NCBI GenBank assembly: GCA_012295275.1
Contig: CM022672.1
Coordinates: 22,847,476-22,909,475 of the forward strand
From: Chrysomallon squamiferum
Lineage: Eukaryota > Mollusca > Gastropoda > Neomphalida > Peltospiridae
DNA: 62,000 nucleotides
Direction of reading: 5' to 3'
In this document: piece after piece, positions 1 through 13,165 of the stretch
Layout of the letters: each line of letters begins with the position of its first letter
How positions within the stretch are numbered: the first letter of the stretch is position 1
Notes under the pieces: model-generated
Told to the model about the DNA's origin: nothing
What the model saw: only the letters and a program-made list of their open reading frames with translations
The model's database searches: none
Made by a program: the position numbers and the translations under genes

Positions 1-28
1 ATGGTCAGGTTCATTATTAAAGATTTCT

Positions 29-3000
29 TTAAACAGCAGGTTCTCTTGAAGTACCACAACGCTGTTTCCTCAACTGTTCCATTGTTTTAGCTCTCTTCCA
101 CAGCTCTGGATTGGGTGAAATTTTACACTGACTCAGAGTAAGCAATCTGAAATACAACAGGAGAAATCTTTAAACTTTTATTTTATTTTACTTTTTTTTT
201 AATATACTGAAATATACAACAAATAAAAAGTCAAAATGTTTTTTTATCACTTATCTTTCTAATAATGAAATTTAAAATTTACCACTCATCTTAAGTGTTA
301 TAACATCCATTAATAACCAATGTAATAATTTGAAATAGTCAAGATATAAGAAATATAAAATGATTTTGCTGACAATTCTTGAGTGGAAAATGTTCCACTT
401 ATTTATTTTTGTAGTACCTGTCCCTTAGATAAAATATCTATTTAATTCTGTTTGTAATTATAAAATTGAATAGCTTAAGCTATTTGATTCATGTATATAT
501 CGACTAAATTCATAATATTGCAACTAAAGAAAGAAAGAAAGAAAAAAATTGATTCCCAAAAATGGCACACTGCTGATAATTCAGAAATTACCTGGCCAGA
601 GTAATGAATTCTGTTTTATGATTTTAAGTTCTGATTAAGCATTATTACTTATTTCTACACTTACCTCACTAGACTGAGATGAGAATGAAAATCATCCACA
701 GTCATGGCTTTTGGGTTATCTTGTCTTATTTCCACAAAGTCATCTTGAATGATCTGAAAAACGTACAGGTTCACACACGTATTACTGAATAAAAAATTTA
801 AAATAAAAACCAAAGTAATAACTAAGATAGGGTTACCAATGTCCTATGAATTCAAAATCATTGATTTGGTAATCTTAACTAGAATTTGCATTTTTCTGAA
901 CTGTCAACAAAATCTCAAAATCAAATTACAGATTTATTTACTTATTGTTGTGCTTATTTGTTAACTTAACTATTAAGGTGCAACAATATTAAATGTAAAC
1001 ATCACTGACTGCCATTTTGTTTTGTTCCGTTATTTACACTACCAGTACCACTTAACTTCTGCTTCCTCCTACTACTACTACTACTAATAATAACTATAAA
1101 ACAAAAAAGTAAATAATAAGAAGTACTGAAAAGTGAAAATTCTTTACCTTTTGTATGTCATTTTGCATAGTGTACTCCAACTGTTTTGCTAAAGTTATAA
1201 ACTGTCTGAATTTGACAAGAACCTCTGACGTCAGTCTGTCATCAAGTTGTGAAAAATATGATGGCAAGTCATCAGGAACAACACGTGGATCAAGTTTGAC
1301 GTGACAATCTTTCTGTGAACAAATAAAAAAATATGGTTTTTTTAACACTTTTTCTAAAAAAGTACTACTTATTAACCTTTAATACAGTATAAAAATATGG
1401 TGCCTCACAAGTGAAAAAGGTCTGATTTATGTTACACAGGTGTTACGATGTAATGTATTCAAAAATTAATTTTTTCTTCTTCATTAAGCTATTTCAAAAG
1501 ATGCTAGTCTGAAGAATAGGAAACCAGCTAGTGTGTATGTGTGTATTATACTTAATATATTTATTAAAAATAAATACTCTTACTTACTGGAAGCATAGAT
1601 TCTCCCTCTGACAAGACTAATACGTTGATGTTGGTTGGAAACTCTTGTTTGTGGTAGCTGAAGTCATACTCGACCTTACACCATCTGATCAAGCTGCCAA
1701 GAGCTGTTATATTTTTAACACCTAAAATACATCAATAAAGTAACAGTCTGGGCATATCATTTATTTTGACTTTGTAATTTCAATAATGTATTTTGTAATA
1801 TCATGAAACTGTCTGAACATGAGAAAAACATGTATGTTTTTGAATAAACCTAAGTTCAAACATGAAGTCCATGAAGCTTGAATTTCAAAAAAAAGATGAC
1901 TTTAGAAAGTGTTGAAATGAAATCACATGTATGTTTTATGAATAAACCTAAGTTCAAACATATATTATATCATCTTTAAAAATTTCCCAGTTAAAAAAAA
2001 AAAAAAAAAAAATTAAATAAATAAAGAAAGAAAATTTATATTTTATGGTTACTGACCATCTGAGGTGAGCTGTCCAGGTTCTAAAGCTGTCTCATCCACA
2101 ACAAGATGAGTGGAATCACTAAGCTGCAGTAAGCCAGTCTTGAGTCGATTAGCATTGTAGTCTTTGAATGGTGACAGACATGTGATGTTCATAGCTTCAA
2201 CTGTCAGAGGCAAAAGATGAGACTGAAATAGAAGACAAATATTTGAAAAAATAGATCCTAATATGGATATGTTCAATCCTCAAAACAGTGAGAGAGACTG
2301 ATGTATGAGGCATATTAACAATTAACATTTTTATATCAAGAAAAGATATGCAAAATCTATTCTATTAAAATTCACTTAATATTAAGACTGTCTTGATAAA
2401 AAAATTTTTAAAATTAAAAACAAAACAAACAGTAAAAAGGAATTAAATAATTAAAAAAAAAAAAAAAAAAAAAATATCAACATTTAACAGGTTACCTTAG
2501 TTACTAAGCCTGAGACAAGTCTATGAAGAAGTCTGCCATACTGTCGAGAATTAGGACATCCACTCAGATTCAAACACAATTTGCCCAGTGGCATGAAATC
2601 TACTCTAGTGTAACTAAATGATAATATTTAATTAAAAAATATAAACATATCTCAGTAACTGAAAATATGATCTAGGAGTTGTCAATTATCATTATCTACA
2701 TAAAAGACCTTTTGGTTCTACTAGCAAACAGAAATTCTATTACACCTCTTTTATCAAAAATAAAAACAGGCACATATATAAAAGAAATATGCTAGAAATG
2801 TGCACCTACTAACCAAATAAAAAAAAACTAATCAAATCATCTAGTGATAATATACACCCTGACAAAGACAAGTAGAAATTAGAAATTAAATAATAATAAT
2901 AATTAAAACAAATAAACTGCCAAAAGTCATAAGTCATTTCCTTTATAAAAGAAGACATTAAAATCTGCTATCAGGCAATGGTTGGAATGGGAATTTGTCA

Positions 3001-6000
3001 AATTACAATTTTGTATTTAACAATATTAAAGAGGTTCTCATATTATTGTTTGGCATCAAATTTCCATACAAATGAAGGCAGTTGTCAAATATCTTGAGCA
3101 CAGCAGTCATGGAGCACAATCTGGATTATGACTCTTCAAAATGATCTCTTGATACATTCTGCTCAAGAACTCTTACCACATCTTTAACATCATTAACTTA
3201 CACATTTGAAACAAGATGACAGAGTAAATATTCTGCAGCCAGTGAGTCTCCAAACAGGGCATGCTGCAGAATAGACAGCAGTTCACTTCTTAATGACTCA
3301 ATTTCTGACTGGATTGTCTGTAAAGCTTAAAATAAGAAAAGTCCATTTAATAAAAATATTTAAAATTCATGTGGCAGGAGGAAAAATTAGAAATTTGAAA
3401 ATAAAAACTATAAATCATTGTATTTTTAAATGTCTGAAATATTCTAGCTTATATTATTATGAAAAAAGTTATATATGTTGGATTAAAAAGATAGTATGTG
3501 CATTATTCAATGTACAACAGTATAATTCAAATGGACATTTATGTAAATATATATATTGTTTCAACAGACTGAAAAAGGGATGTTTTTTTATCTTCATATT
3601 ACCTGTCTTCAAAAGGGTAGAAATTGACAAGGTCTGACAGTTAAACTTTAGTGAATATTTAATGGCACTGAAACGTGTTGTTTGCCTGACAAACTGATGC
3701 ATGCAGTGGACAATAATCATAGATGGATTTGAGACAATACTGCAATAATTATCTGCATGTTTTATTGAGAGTTTTGGCCCTCCTACTGCTGTATAGAAGA
3801 AACACTAATATATATGTGTGTGTGTTGGAGATCACAGCAAACACACTCCCTTTTCTTGTTTGTTAATAAATATAATAAATAATCTGCCAAAAGTCATAAA
3901 TCATTTCCTTTATAAAAGATAACATTAAAATCTGCAAATAGTTTATAAAGCAGCTATCAGGCAATGGGTGGAACGGGAATTTTTCCAATCAAAATTCTTA
4001 GAAAGATCCAATGTTTAGCAAGTTGTCTACAAAAAATACATAAAATTTACAAAAAAAAAAAAATATAAATAAATTTTAAACAGTTAATTTTAAGTAACAG
4101 TAATTACCTGTAACACACTCCTGGTCAGTTATTATGGCTGGAAGATTTGGATTGTTGTGTGATAGTTTTGACCACAAAAAGGCGTGGAGTCTGGGGACCA
4201 GGGAGGGAGGTGGAGCATGTGCATGTCTTTCTGCTTCTGTTTCAAAATCAAAATTCAGTTCTGTGTTCTCACTAAAAATTTAAAATAAAGATAAAAATAA
4301 AGATAAAAATTGTTAGTAAAAGATGAATCAGAAATTATTTCAAATCTGAAATCATTAATGGAAAAATAAAAAAATATATATATTTAGTGACTAAAATGAA
4401 TGAATGATTTATACAATGCCATTACATAGATAGATGAGAAATGAATATTAAGTTATTATGTGCTTAATAAGTTTTATTTTATGTGTTTTGATAAAGAAAA
4501 AAAATATCTAGAAAATATCTCTCAAACATCTTAGTGGATGTTACCTTTGATTGTCATAAAGTCACAAAAAATGCTTAAATACTGTATCTTCTAAAAGTTC
4601 TATGTTCAACCATTTTCTTCATTCATTCAAATTTTCAAAAATTATTTTGTATGAATTTCCATCCTTCTCTCTCTTTCAACAATACTGTTATGAATTATAA
4701 TTTACATTCTGTCCAACACAGACTGTAATTTTAAAAATCACCTGTCATTATCTCTGAATTGTGCCAAGGAAGGATCCACAGAAAGCACACCAATAAATTC
4801 TACAGTGTCATTCACCTTAAAACTGTCAATATCATCATATATCTAGAAAAGATAAAAAATAATAATACCAACAATACAGTTCTTATTAATAATGTCAATA
4901 AAATCAGTAAACAAATAATGATGGCAAAATAACAGGATTTTAAATAATAAAATAGTGACTAATAATAGCCATAATTTTCAAACTATATTAATCCAGAACA
5001 GTGTTCATTGATTTATTAAGAACTTGAAGTCTATGTGTTATATTTATATTAAAAACTGACCTCAATTATAAAGACTGAAATGAATAAAGCAATTCTCAGT
5101 ATTTCCGTTTAATTTATAGACTCTAGTTCTCAAGAAAAATATCTACCGAATTTGTCAAATTCAAATGTGAAAAAGGGAGAGAACCTGCAGCTTGATTTAT
5201 TCAAGAACTGACTACACTAATTTTTCAAGAGTAAACAAAACCCTTCAGAAAATGTGTGTTACATGTATTTTCTTTCTTTCCATACTTGTTACGGCAATTT
5301 TGTAGTTTCAATTTCAAAGAATTTTTTTTTTTTTTTAAATAGTAAAATGGCACTAAAGTCCTACCTTGACAAGACAGGCAGGGCCTGTTTCACCTGGCAA
5401 CGGAAAGTTCAAGTCAAGAGATGCTGCAACTGATGAACTTGCTAAGAAAAGGAAAAAACAAAAATTATGACTGTAATGAACCAAAGCTTTTTTTTTTTTT
5501 TTAATCAAAAATATCAAAAATCAACTGCAGTGTTAATATAAAGTGTGATACAGCCCAGACAAAATCTTAACAATGAAAAATATATTATAAAATATTACAA
5601 ATTATTTTCTAGTCAGTGTACAAGTGGGACCATGTCAGAAAAGCATCTGGTACATAACACTTTATGAGGGCTCTTACTACATGTTTATCACTTCCCTCAG
5701 GAACCAAATTTATATCAAAATATATTTATATAAAGTTTAGTGAAGGCATAAATCCAAACAAATCCAGATACATAGGAAAGGATTGTTAAAGAATAACAAC
5801 AACAGCTACACTCAAATTTAAAAATAAAAGGACATTCCAAATCCTCTGTTAAAAAGAGAAAAATAAGAAAAAGATATCTAAAAAACAAGATAAGATGGGT
5901 TTCAAGAGATGAAAGTATGATGAGCTTGAATACATGTTAATTAAAGCAGTAAGTTCTCTTCTGTAGATGTTACAAGAGAATTAACAACTAAATGAATTTT

Positions 6001-8981
6001 CACCCATCTCAACTTTTCAATTATACAAAGAAAAAAAGTAACAAGCATTACTTCTAATTGGTGTTTCTTTCTTTCTTTCCTCACATCGATTCACTGGAAG
6101 CATTTCTGAATCAGAAGACTCACTGCAAGTGACACTGTTCATTTTGTGGTTTTCTTCCTCTGTTATTTCTTCTTCATCTAGTGATCTCTTATGTCGAACT
6201 GACTCAGAACAAGAAGATGCTGTATCCTGTACATTCTTACTTGCATAACCATAGAAATAATTAAGGTAAATAAACACTGAGTTTTAAAAGATTCTATTTT
6301 GTGTAACTAAGGACATATAAATACTGATATTTATGGATCATATGAAGTTTCTTTATCTTACATTTGATTAAAAAAAAATTAAAAGGTTTTACGTAATTAT
6401 AGATAGTTCTGGAAATTGATTGTGAGGAATTATCTAGACATAAGTTGCTACAACCTGCTTAAAGATGTAAATTTTTTGTTTGTTAATGAATATAAATAAA
6501 AATGTCATTATCCAAACATCCTTTTGGATGTGTAACAAGAAGAAGAAGAAAGAAAAAAAAGGATATTTCTTTCACCCAGTCAGACTCTCCAGGGATTGGA
6601 ATACAATACAATGTCTGACGATCCATTGTGATGTTAGCAGGTGAATCAACATCAATTTCTTCATGTGACTACAAAACAAACAAGGACAGATTATAAATGC
6701 TTTACATTCTTAATTTCTTTAATGAAGTTCTATATTTGGCCTGAATATTACTCTAAAATGTATTGAAATACTGAACAGAGAATAAGGAATATCAGTTGTT
6801 CTTACATTTTTAAGGATGTGTTCATTTTTTTGTGTTTTTTTCTGGGGTTTTTCACAACCTGTTTATACTCAGAGTAATAAATCTTAACATTTGAAAAGCA
6901 GTGAAATCTGTTGAAATTATTTTATGGATAATTTAATTACATTTGAATCTGCAACATCTTTAAATTTCCCTGACAGTCGATGTGTTTCTTGGGTTTTGAT
7001 GTCTTTGACCTCGTACAGACCAAGGTAGTACTCCGGGTCAAACATATCCTGTATCATACAGCGATATTTAACCACCGAGTTTGGTCTCAAGTTGTGAAGA
7101 GGTTCATCATTCAGGGATGGAATCTATTTAAAATTTTAAAAAGGAGGAAAAAAAGAAAATATCAGAAGAAAATACTGTTAATGTTAGATAAGCAAATATA
7201 AATATTTGTTTCCTCTTACATACCAAATTTAGCATTAAAAAAAAAAGCCATGTTAAATGTTTTTAAATATAATATTGTAAAAGTTGAGTTTTTCAAAGTA
7301 GTTAATTTTGTTTGTGAAATATATTTAAATGTTGTTGTTTTTTTCTTTTTACCATCCACAAATATTATTCAGGGTTTGTACACCTTTGACTGTCAAAATT
7401 TTCTTAACTTTTCCAGAAATTTCCATAGCCCACAAATCCAAATTTCCAAAACCATTTCCATGCAAACTCAATCATAACAAAGTGTTTTTGCAGTTTTTAT
7501 GCATATTTGTCACAATTAAAACTTACACTTGACCAAGCTGCATGGTATACATGTAGGATTACTACTAATAAAGAAATGAATTAATTGATTTTGGCATTTT
7601 AAAATGCAGTTTCATTCTTGGAGTGGATAGAACTATGGTGATATGTAAGCCAGATTGCCAGAAACATGAATATAGAAATATTGCAAAGGTCATTCAAATC
7701 ACAGATACATCAAATTCACAGCAAACACCTGATGATCTGTGCTGAAATGAAACCACTAACAAAATGGAAACACTTTCGTTGGCTAAAACAGGGCACTGCA
7801 TCAAGCCTAAATACTGGTGAAACAAACCAGTATTTCATACATTTTATGTACGGCAAGGACTTACCTCACCATAACTTTTCCATAGCCAAGGTAGCAAAAC
7901 ATGATTTTCCAAGACTTTTAAGGTCCTGGAAAACACTGACAAATTTGCAAAACTTTCTAAGACTCCTCAAAATATGTATGAACCCCAATTATTATTCCAC
8001 AGATTACTGTCACAATATTAACACTATTGACTATATGCTTTGTAAGGGAAATATAATTTAAAAAACCAACATGCAAGCTACTTTATTATTAAAAGTTCCC
8101 CACTGAGTAATGAAATAGATTTCATCTAAATTAAAATTATTATTGTTAAATGATTAAAACCAAACAATCACTGCTATAAAAATCAATATGTCAGCAAGCA
8201 TTCTTTAATTGATTTATTAATAACAAAAAGTACATAAAATATTTTCACAGTAAAATGATTCAGATGTTTATCTGATCCAAATTAATACACACTGTTGCCA
8301 GTACATTTCTGCTTTCAATTTTCTTCCTGAAGTAGTTCTTAATACAATTAGCATCAGAAATTCCATGTTGATCTGTATTAACAAACAGTAAAAATGAAAT
8401 TTAAAAAAAATATATATATATATATATAAAAATGTTTAGTAGTAAATTAAAGCACTGAAAAATAAGTGGTATAATAAAAGCATTTTAGAATTTCAACAGT
8501 ACTTTAGAAACATTAAACCTAAATTATTAATAAGCTTTTAATTTGTTGTTATAATTTATGTTTCATTTATTCAACTTTTTCTAGTGCATAGTTTATTTTT
8601 ATTATAATTATTTTTGATTTTTTAATTATTACTGTTGCTTAAAGTTATATTTTTATTATAGGTGTGTTTGTCCTTAATTTTGATATTATTATAATTATAA
8701 AATTAAATACATGAAGTTTCCAAAGTTCGAAGAAATTATCATTTGCCTCGTCATTATTTTAAAGTAACTGTTTTACAGAAAGCTGACTCTCCTTAACTAA
8801 GTGTACGTAACGATAATAAGTTACTGACGAAAACACATCTTCAATGGAATCATACAATATTGAATATAACTTATAATCACCTGTTTATTATATTAATAAT
8901 ACTTTAAATAAGTAATTAGTTACCAATTAAACCCTGAATTATGCTCAAAGGATTATTCATCCAATCTTCTACACCAGGCAT
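29..8981 (-). CDS. MCMBP: MCMBP, mini-chromosome maintenance complex-binding protein (15 coding exons)
   Basis: Nuclear MCM2-7 binding protein that helps unload or assemble the replicative helicase and supports sister chromatid cohesion (family knowledge). Exons, in transcript order: 8924-8981, 8293-8372, 6941-7123, 6567-6668, 6052-6265 (or 6250), 5365-5441, 4742-4842, 4108-4271, 3202-3325, 2496-2613, 2057-2222, 1588-1721, 1148-1312, 665-753, 29-146. They join in frame to about 625-630 residues, against about 640 in vertebrates. The start is [17 protein letters not shown]. Exon 3 has the conserved block [17 protein letters not shown], then [46 protein letters not shown] and [12 protein letters not shown] basic HKRS patch in exon 5 may be a nuclear localisation signal. 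The stop is at 29-31, so little 3' UTR is in the window. The intron between exons 4 and 5 looks U12-type. High confidence in identity; the acceptor of exon 5 is uncertain by 15 bp. Confidence 0.95.
1826..1966. repeat. Two-copy tandem repeat in an MCMBP intron
   Basis: The block CATGTATGTTTT-GAATAAACCTAAGTTCAAACAT occurs at about 1828-1863 and again at about 1926-1962, roughly 97 bp apart in the same orientation. The second copy has two extra bases. No coding content. Confidence 0.6.
2907..3003. repeat. Intronic direct repeat, copy 1 (MCMBP)
   Basis: About 95 bp beginning with CTGCCAAAAGTCATAAGTC and containing CTATCAGGCAATGG. It is closely similar, in the same orientation, to 3881-3990. The two copies lie in the introns on either side of the MCMBP exon at 3202-3325. 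Confidence 0.75.
3881..3990. repeat. Intronic direct repeat, copy 2 (MCMBP)
   Basis: Second copy of the repeat at 2907-3003, with about 18 extra bases (around 3939-3956) between the AAAATCTGC and CTATCAGGCAATGG blocks. Same orientation as copy 1. Confidence 0.75.
6266..6566 (-). other. Probable U12-type AT-AC intron of MCMBP
   Basis: Read on the minus strand, exon 4 ends in codons for WVKE and the intron begins ATATCCTTTTTT, a match to the minor-spliceosome donor consensus RTATCCTTT. No GT donor near this point keeps the frame. An AC acceptor at 6266-6267 is in phase and gives the classical AT-AC pair. A second in-phase choice ends the intron at 6251; it lies about 10 nt after TTACCTTAATT (6259-6269), which resembles the U12 branch site, but would end in AT. 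Conventional AG acceptors nearby break the frame. Confidence 0.7.
7370..7986. mobile_element. Candidate non-autonomous DNA transposon in MCMBP intron 2
   Basis: The left end reads CAGGGTTTGTACAC, and the right end read on the other strand is GGGGTTCATACAT, an imperfect inverted pair. Just inside both ends are matching subterminal stretches about failing or confirming complementary TTTTCCA-rich sequence (for example CTTAACTTTTCCAG on the left, and its partner around 7900-7960). Flanks share ATTATT, a possible target duplication. The reading frame at 7666-8061 inside it matches no protein I recognise. Superfamily not assigned; hAT is possible. Confidence 0.45.
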
Positions 8982-11900
8982 ATTTCAATTTTGTTTGGAC
9001 GTATAGTTTGTTATTGTTTTAATAGCGCGGGAAATCTTAGAGTCTATAACCAAAAGTTATAGAAAATTAATGACAATTAACAAATTGATAGGCACAAATT
9101 ATATTAAAATGAAGCTTTACCGCTTTAAATAACAATATTTGACATTTGAATATAAAATTTTTTATTTAACATTTAAGTTATCTTGAATACTTTTGTTTGA
9201 GAATAATAATAAAAAAGGCTATAAAGAAAACAAAAATAAAGAAAAAAAGTGGTCTCGCATAACATTAAAAACTGGTGTGCAGACGAAAGTTTACAAGGCA
9301 AATGTTCAATACGTACATGGAAAAGAGACACATGTTCACAATATAATAACATTAGTAGAATTTAGTCGGTTAAACCAATTCTCAATTGAGCAAGAAAAAA
9401 GAAAAAAGACAATAATTCAGAAAATCAGTATCATATGATACTATGAATTTTTATGATACTATCAATAATATCATGAATATGGACGTAATAATGATCGACA
9501 AGGGTCGAGATGAGCTCTGTCTTGATGGATACATGTAATATGTATGTATTTCACCTTTTTGAATAAATGAGAATCTTTATCATTTCTAATAATAATAATA
9601 ATAATTTTGTAGTTGATACATAATTCATTTTTTAAATAAAAATATTTCACTGAATAATTTATATTGTCACGCATTAAAGTTGTGAGCTTATGTTTTGTGA
9701 GCATTTGTAATGGAACTTTTAAAATTACCTTAATAATTGTCATCATTTAATTTTGTTTTAAAACAAAATATTTATTTCTGTTATCAGGTGTTATATCATT
9801 AAACAAATTAAAATTCTGCACATTACTTGTTCATTATCTTCAGTGTTTTTAATTTACTATATGATCGGGTTTGAAGTATTTCCACTCAGAAATAAACAGT
9901 GAAATCAGTGTCCTTCTACTACTACTGTTAATTAGAAGAAATGAAGTTATTTTATTTTTATAATACTCTTCTTCCATTAATTAATTCTGTTGAAGCTACT
10001 CTATTCTTTAAACATTTTTTAAATAATAAGGTTCCAATAAAATAATGTATGAAGTATCTTTGCAGCATACTTATGTTCATCATTATTAAGATTATTAATG
10101 AATACCAGAATTATTATCATCAGCGATCTTTTCTTTTATCATTTTACATGTTGTGTTTTGGTAAAAAGAAAATTTGTATGTCACAAACTTCATAAAATGG
10201 CTAGAGCACAAAGAATGAAATCAAATACTACCACTGCTATCATCAAAATAAAAAATAATGATGATGTTAGCTAACCAAATAGGCCTACATCTACAGTGTA
10301 ATAAAAACAACACAATATTCAATTATAATTTTTTTTTATTTGGCCTCTGTTACACAAAAGGCAAAATAAATGCCCCAAAATTAGTCCATTACATTTTAAT
10401 CAAAGTGTTTCAGAAAAATAATAAATTTTTGTTTCATATACAATGAAGTATCTTCAAGCAGGCTACAAGTATAATAGCTTTACTTGACAAAATCAAAACC
10501 TGTAACAATTTTGTTTTTAAAATCCTTTTCTCTTACAATACATTACAATACTTGTACAATGTGTTGAAATACTGCATAAATCACACATTCAAAACATCAT
10601 GTATTCCTCAGACATCCAGTATTAAACAAAGACATATATACCATGCTGTGATATAGACTTAAAATTTAAACTGAACTGTTTAAACATTTCAAAAGAGACT
10701 GATCTGAAGAAAAGCCCTATGTGTGTTGGATTGATTGACTGATTAATATAAACAATTTTTTTTTTTTTTAAATATTAGTTAAAACTTTCTTATGGACTTT
10801 TTTACACAAGATTGTTACTGAGATCACCACTGTAGTCTGTCTGTTGTTAAACTGTATTTGTTGTTTATTTTGACTAGTTGCTACATTTTAAAATTTTGGT
10901 TTCTTCATTCTGTTGACTAGTTTTAACATTGTATCAACCATATTATAGTCTTTTTCACAATGAATAACACAAATTTCAACTATATGGACAAAACAAAGAA
11001 AGCAGCAACTTTAAATGCACCTATACTAACTGTTAAGTTTTGCCAGCCAGTTTTTCTCAGCATATTAAAGATGGCTTATGAATTAATTATTACAGCCATA
11101 AAATAAAGCAGTTAGAGAAAACTAAACATTTCAAATAATTCATAAAATTTCTATATAAAGACAATTCTTAAAATGGACATTTTTTTTATGGAGGTGTTTT
11201 CCCCAATGATAACACATCTATATACACAAAACAAATGATCATTTTTTAACATTATTTGTATTCCTTTAATTTGTATTTTTACACTTGACCATTGTGCAAT
11301 GAGACATTCCACTGTATTAAAACGGATATATCTGCAGCTTAAAACAATTCCAGAAAAACTAAGAGGTAATTTGTCAGCAATGATAATTTGAAGATATAAA
11401 ATTAATAAAATAAACTCCGCAAATAAATATAGATATTTTTTTTCATGTACAAATGGGATTATTTCTGAAAGATAAGCATTGCCAAAGGAAAAAGGAACAT
11501 CATTCAAATTTAAAAAAATTTCTTAACCTTTTGATTCAAGGAACTAACAATATGACATACATGTCAATATAGTTTATGTTTCCTAACTGAAATCAGTATT
11601 CTGATATATATGTATGTTGTTTTGTTGTTGTTGCTGGGTTGTTGTTGTTTTTAACCCTTTAGTACTTGTCTTGTAAAATACAAACTTCAGCAAACAATAA
11701 CTCAAGGAAGATTTTAAGGTCACTTCTACATTTTACACAATCTTCCTCAAGCTTACTAACATACACATATATAATTATGAACATAAATTATTATAACTGG
11801 TCATGGAAGAAAAAACAAACCATGACAACTGAAATACAATTCTTAGTTGATTTATGGTGCCATTGATCGTAATTATAGCAACAAAAAAAGAAAAGAAAAA

Positions 11901-13126
11901 GAAGCCTATAAACAAAACTAAAAAATTCAACAGATGACTTAAAATCCCTTTACTTAATCTTTATCATATTATAAATGCATGACAACTGAATTTTCTAATT
12001 TACTTCATTTTAATAAAATTATACATTACAAAATTCCTTTATGTACATACATTTCATCTCCTTTCGGAAACCTATACATTTTTAAATTAATTTACAAATA
12101 TGTCATAAGTATAATTAACAAAACATTACCAGAAAAATTAGAGGGCCACTGTGGCCATGTAGAAGATATCTTTTAAAATACTAAATATGTGCTGAATGTG
12201 TGGAAGACTGGCAGTAGCACGTTACTAAATGTAACAACACAAATTAAAAATAGGACTCATTTTTCTTCTTGTTCTTGTAATATCAGTACATAAGCGGCAG
12301 TGGGATTTACAGCCATAGGTGGGTCGTTTTCTGCGTACAAAAACAGTTTAAAAAATAAAACCCAAAGAGGCATAAGATAACTTGCCCATAATTCACAAAT
12401 AACTGATGATGGGTATCTTGTCATGGAGTCACCAACATTTAGTCCAAACTTACGGACAGTCCATAAAGTTTTTACAAGATAAACAAATTCTGTAAACTGT
12501 TTCTTCTTGAAATAATTTAGTAAAATATTTCCTATTCTGAAAATTGTTTTTACATGAAGTTTTCGTTAAAAAAAAAATATGTAAAAAGAAAATGTGTAAC
12601 TGAAACGAAGAATTGACATGAAAGTTTATGACAGCAATATGTCATGTTAATAAGACATGACATTAAATAATTAAATCTTACCAATTCATTGGAGTACACA
12701 GAATAAAGAAGTTCAATAATAAACTGATTTAATGTTTTCTCACAAAATTTTACAGGCAAAAGTTTCAGAAATAACCTAGAATGAAAATTCTGCATAATAG
12801 AAGGAATTATACTGACCATTTTAGAAGAAAAATTATTCCTGCAAATAGGTAAGAAAAAGAAAGAGTTCCACAGGTATCTTTTAAACTGATATTATAGCTG
12901 ATGTTACAGTTACACACAATTTACAACAGAAAAGAAAAAACACCCACACCAACAGATTTTGCATTAATATTCAGCAAAACAAATCAATAGTCAGCAAATT
13001 TAAAAACCAAAATAAATTACAAAATATTCCAAATTTAATGACAAACCTAAATTTACTACATCCAAATAAGTCTTTGTCATAGTATTTAGAATTCTTTCAG
13101 ACAAAACTAATTTCCAGGTTTAACAG

Positions 13127-13165
<39 letters not shown>

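Noticed and set aside
3293-3720. Overlapping open frames of 114 and 83 codons on both strands
   Set aside because: AT-rich low-complexity translations spanning a real MCMBP exon boundary; best explained by chance.
7666-8061. 131-codon open frame in MCMBP intron 2
   Set aside because: Lies in a candidate non-autonomous transposon with repeated CAAATTTGCAAAACTTT-like sequence; no family resemblance.
11151-11507. 118-codon minus-strand open frame in the ETF1 3' region
   Set aside because: AT-rich composition, no recognisable domain, no adjoining exons; likely 3' UTR sequence.
13126-13162. Long poly-A tract considered as a retrogene or LINE tail
   Set aside because: No coding sequence or target duplication adjoins it, and homopolymer A/T runs are frequent throughout the window.
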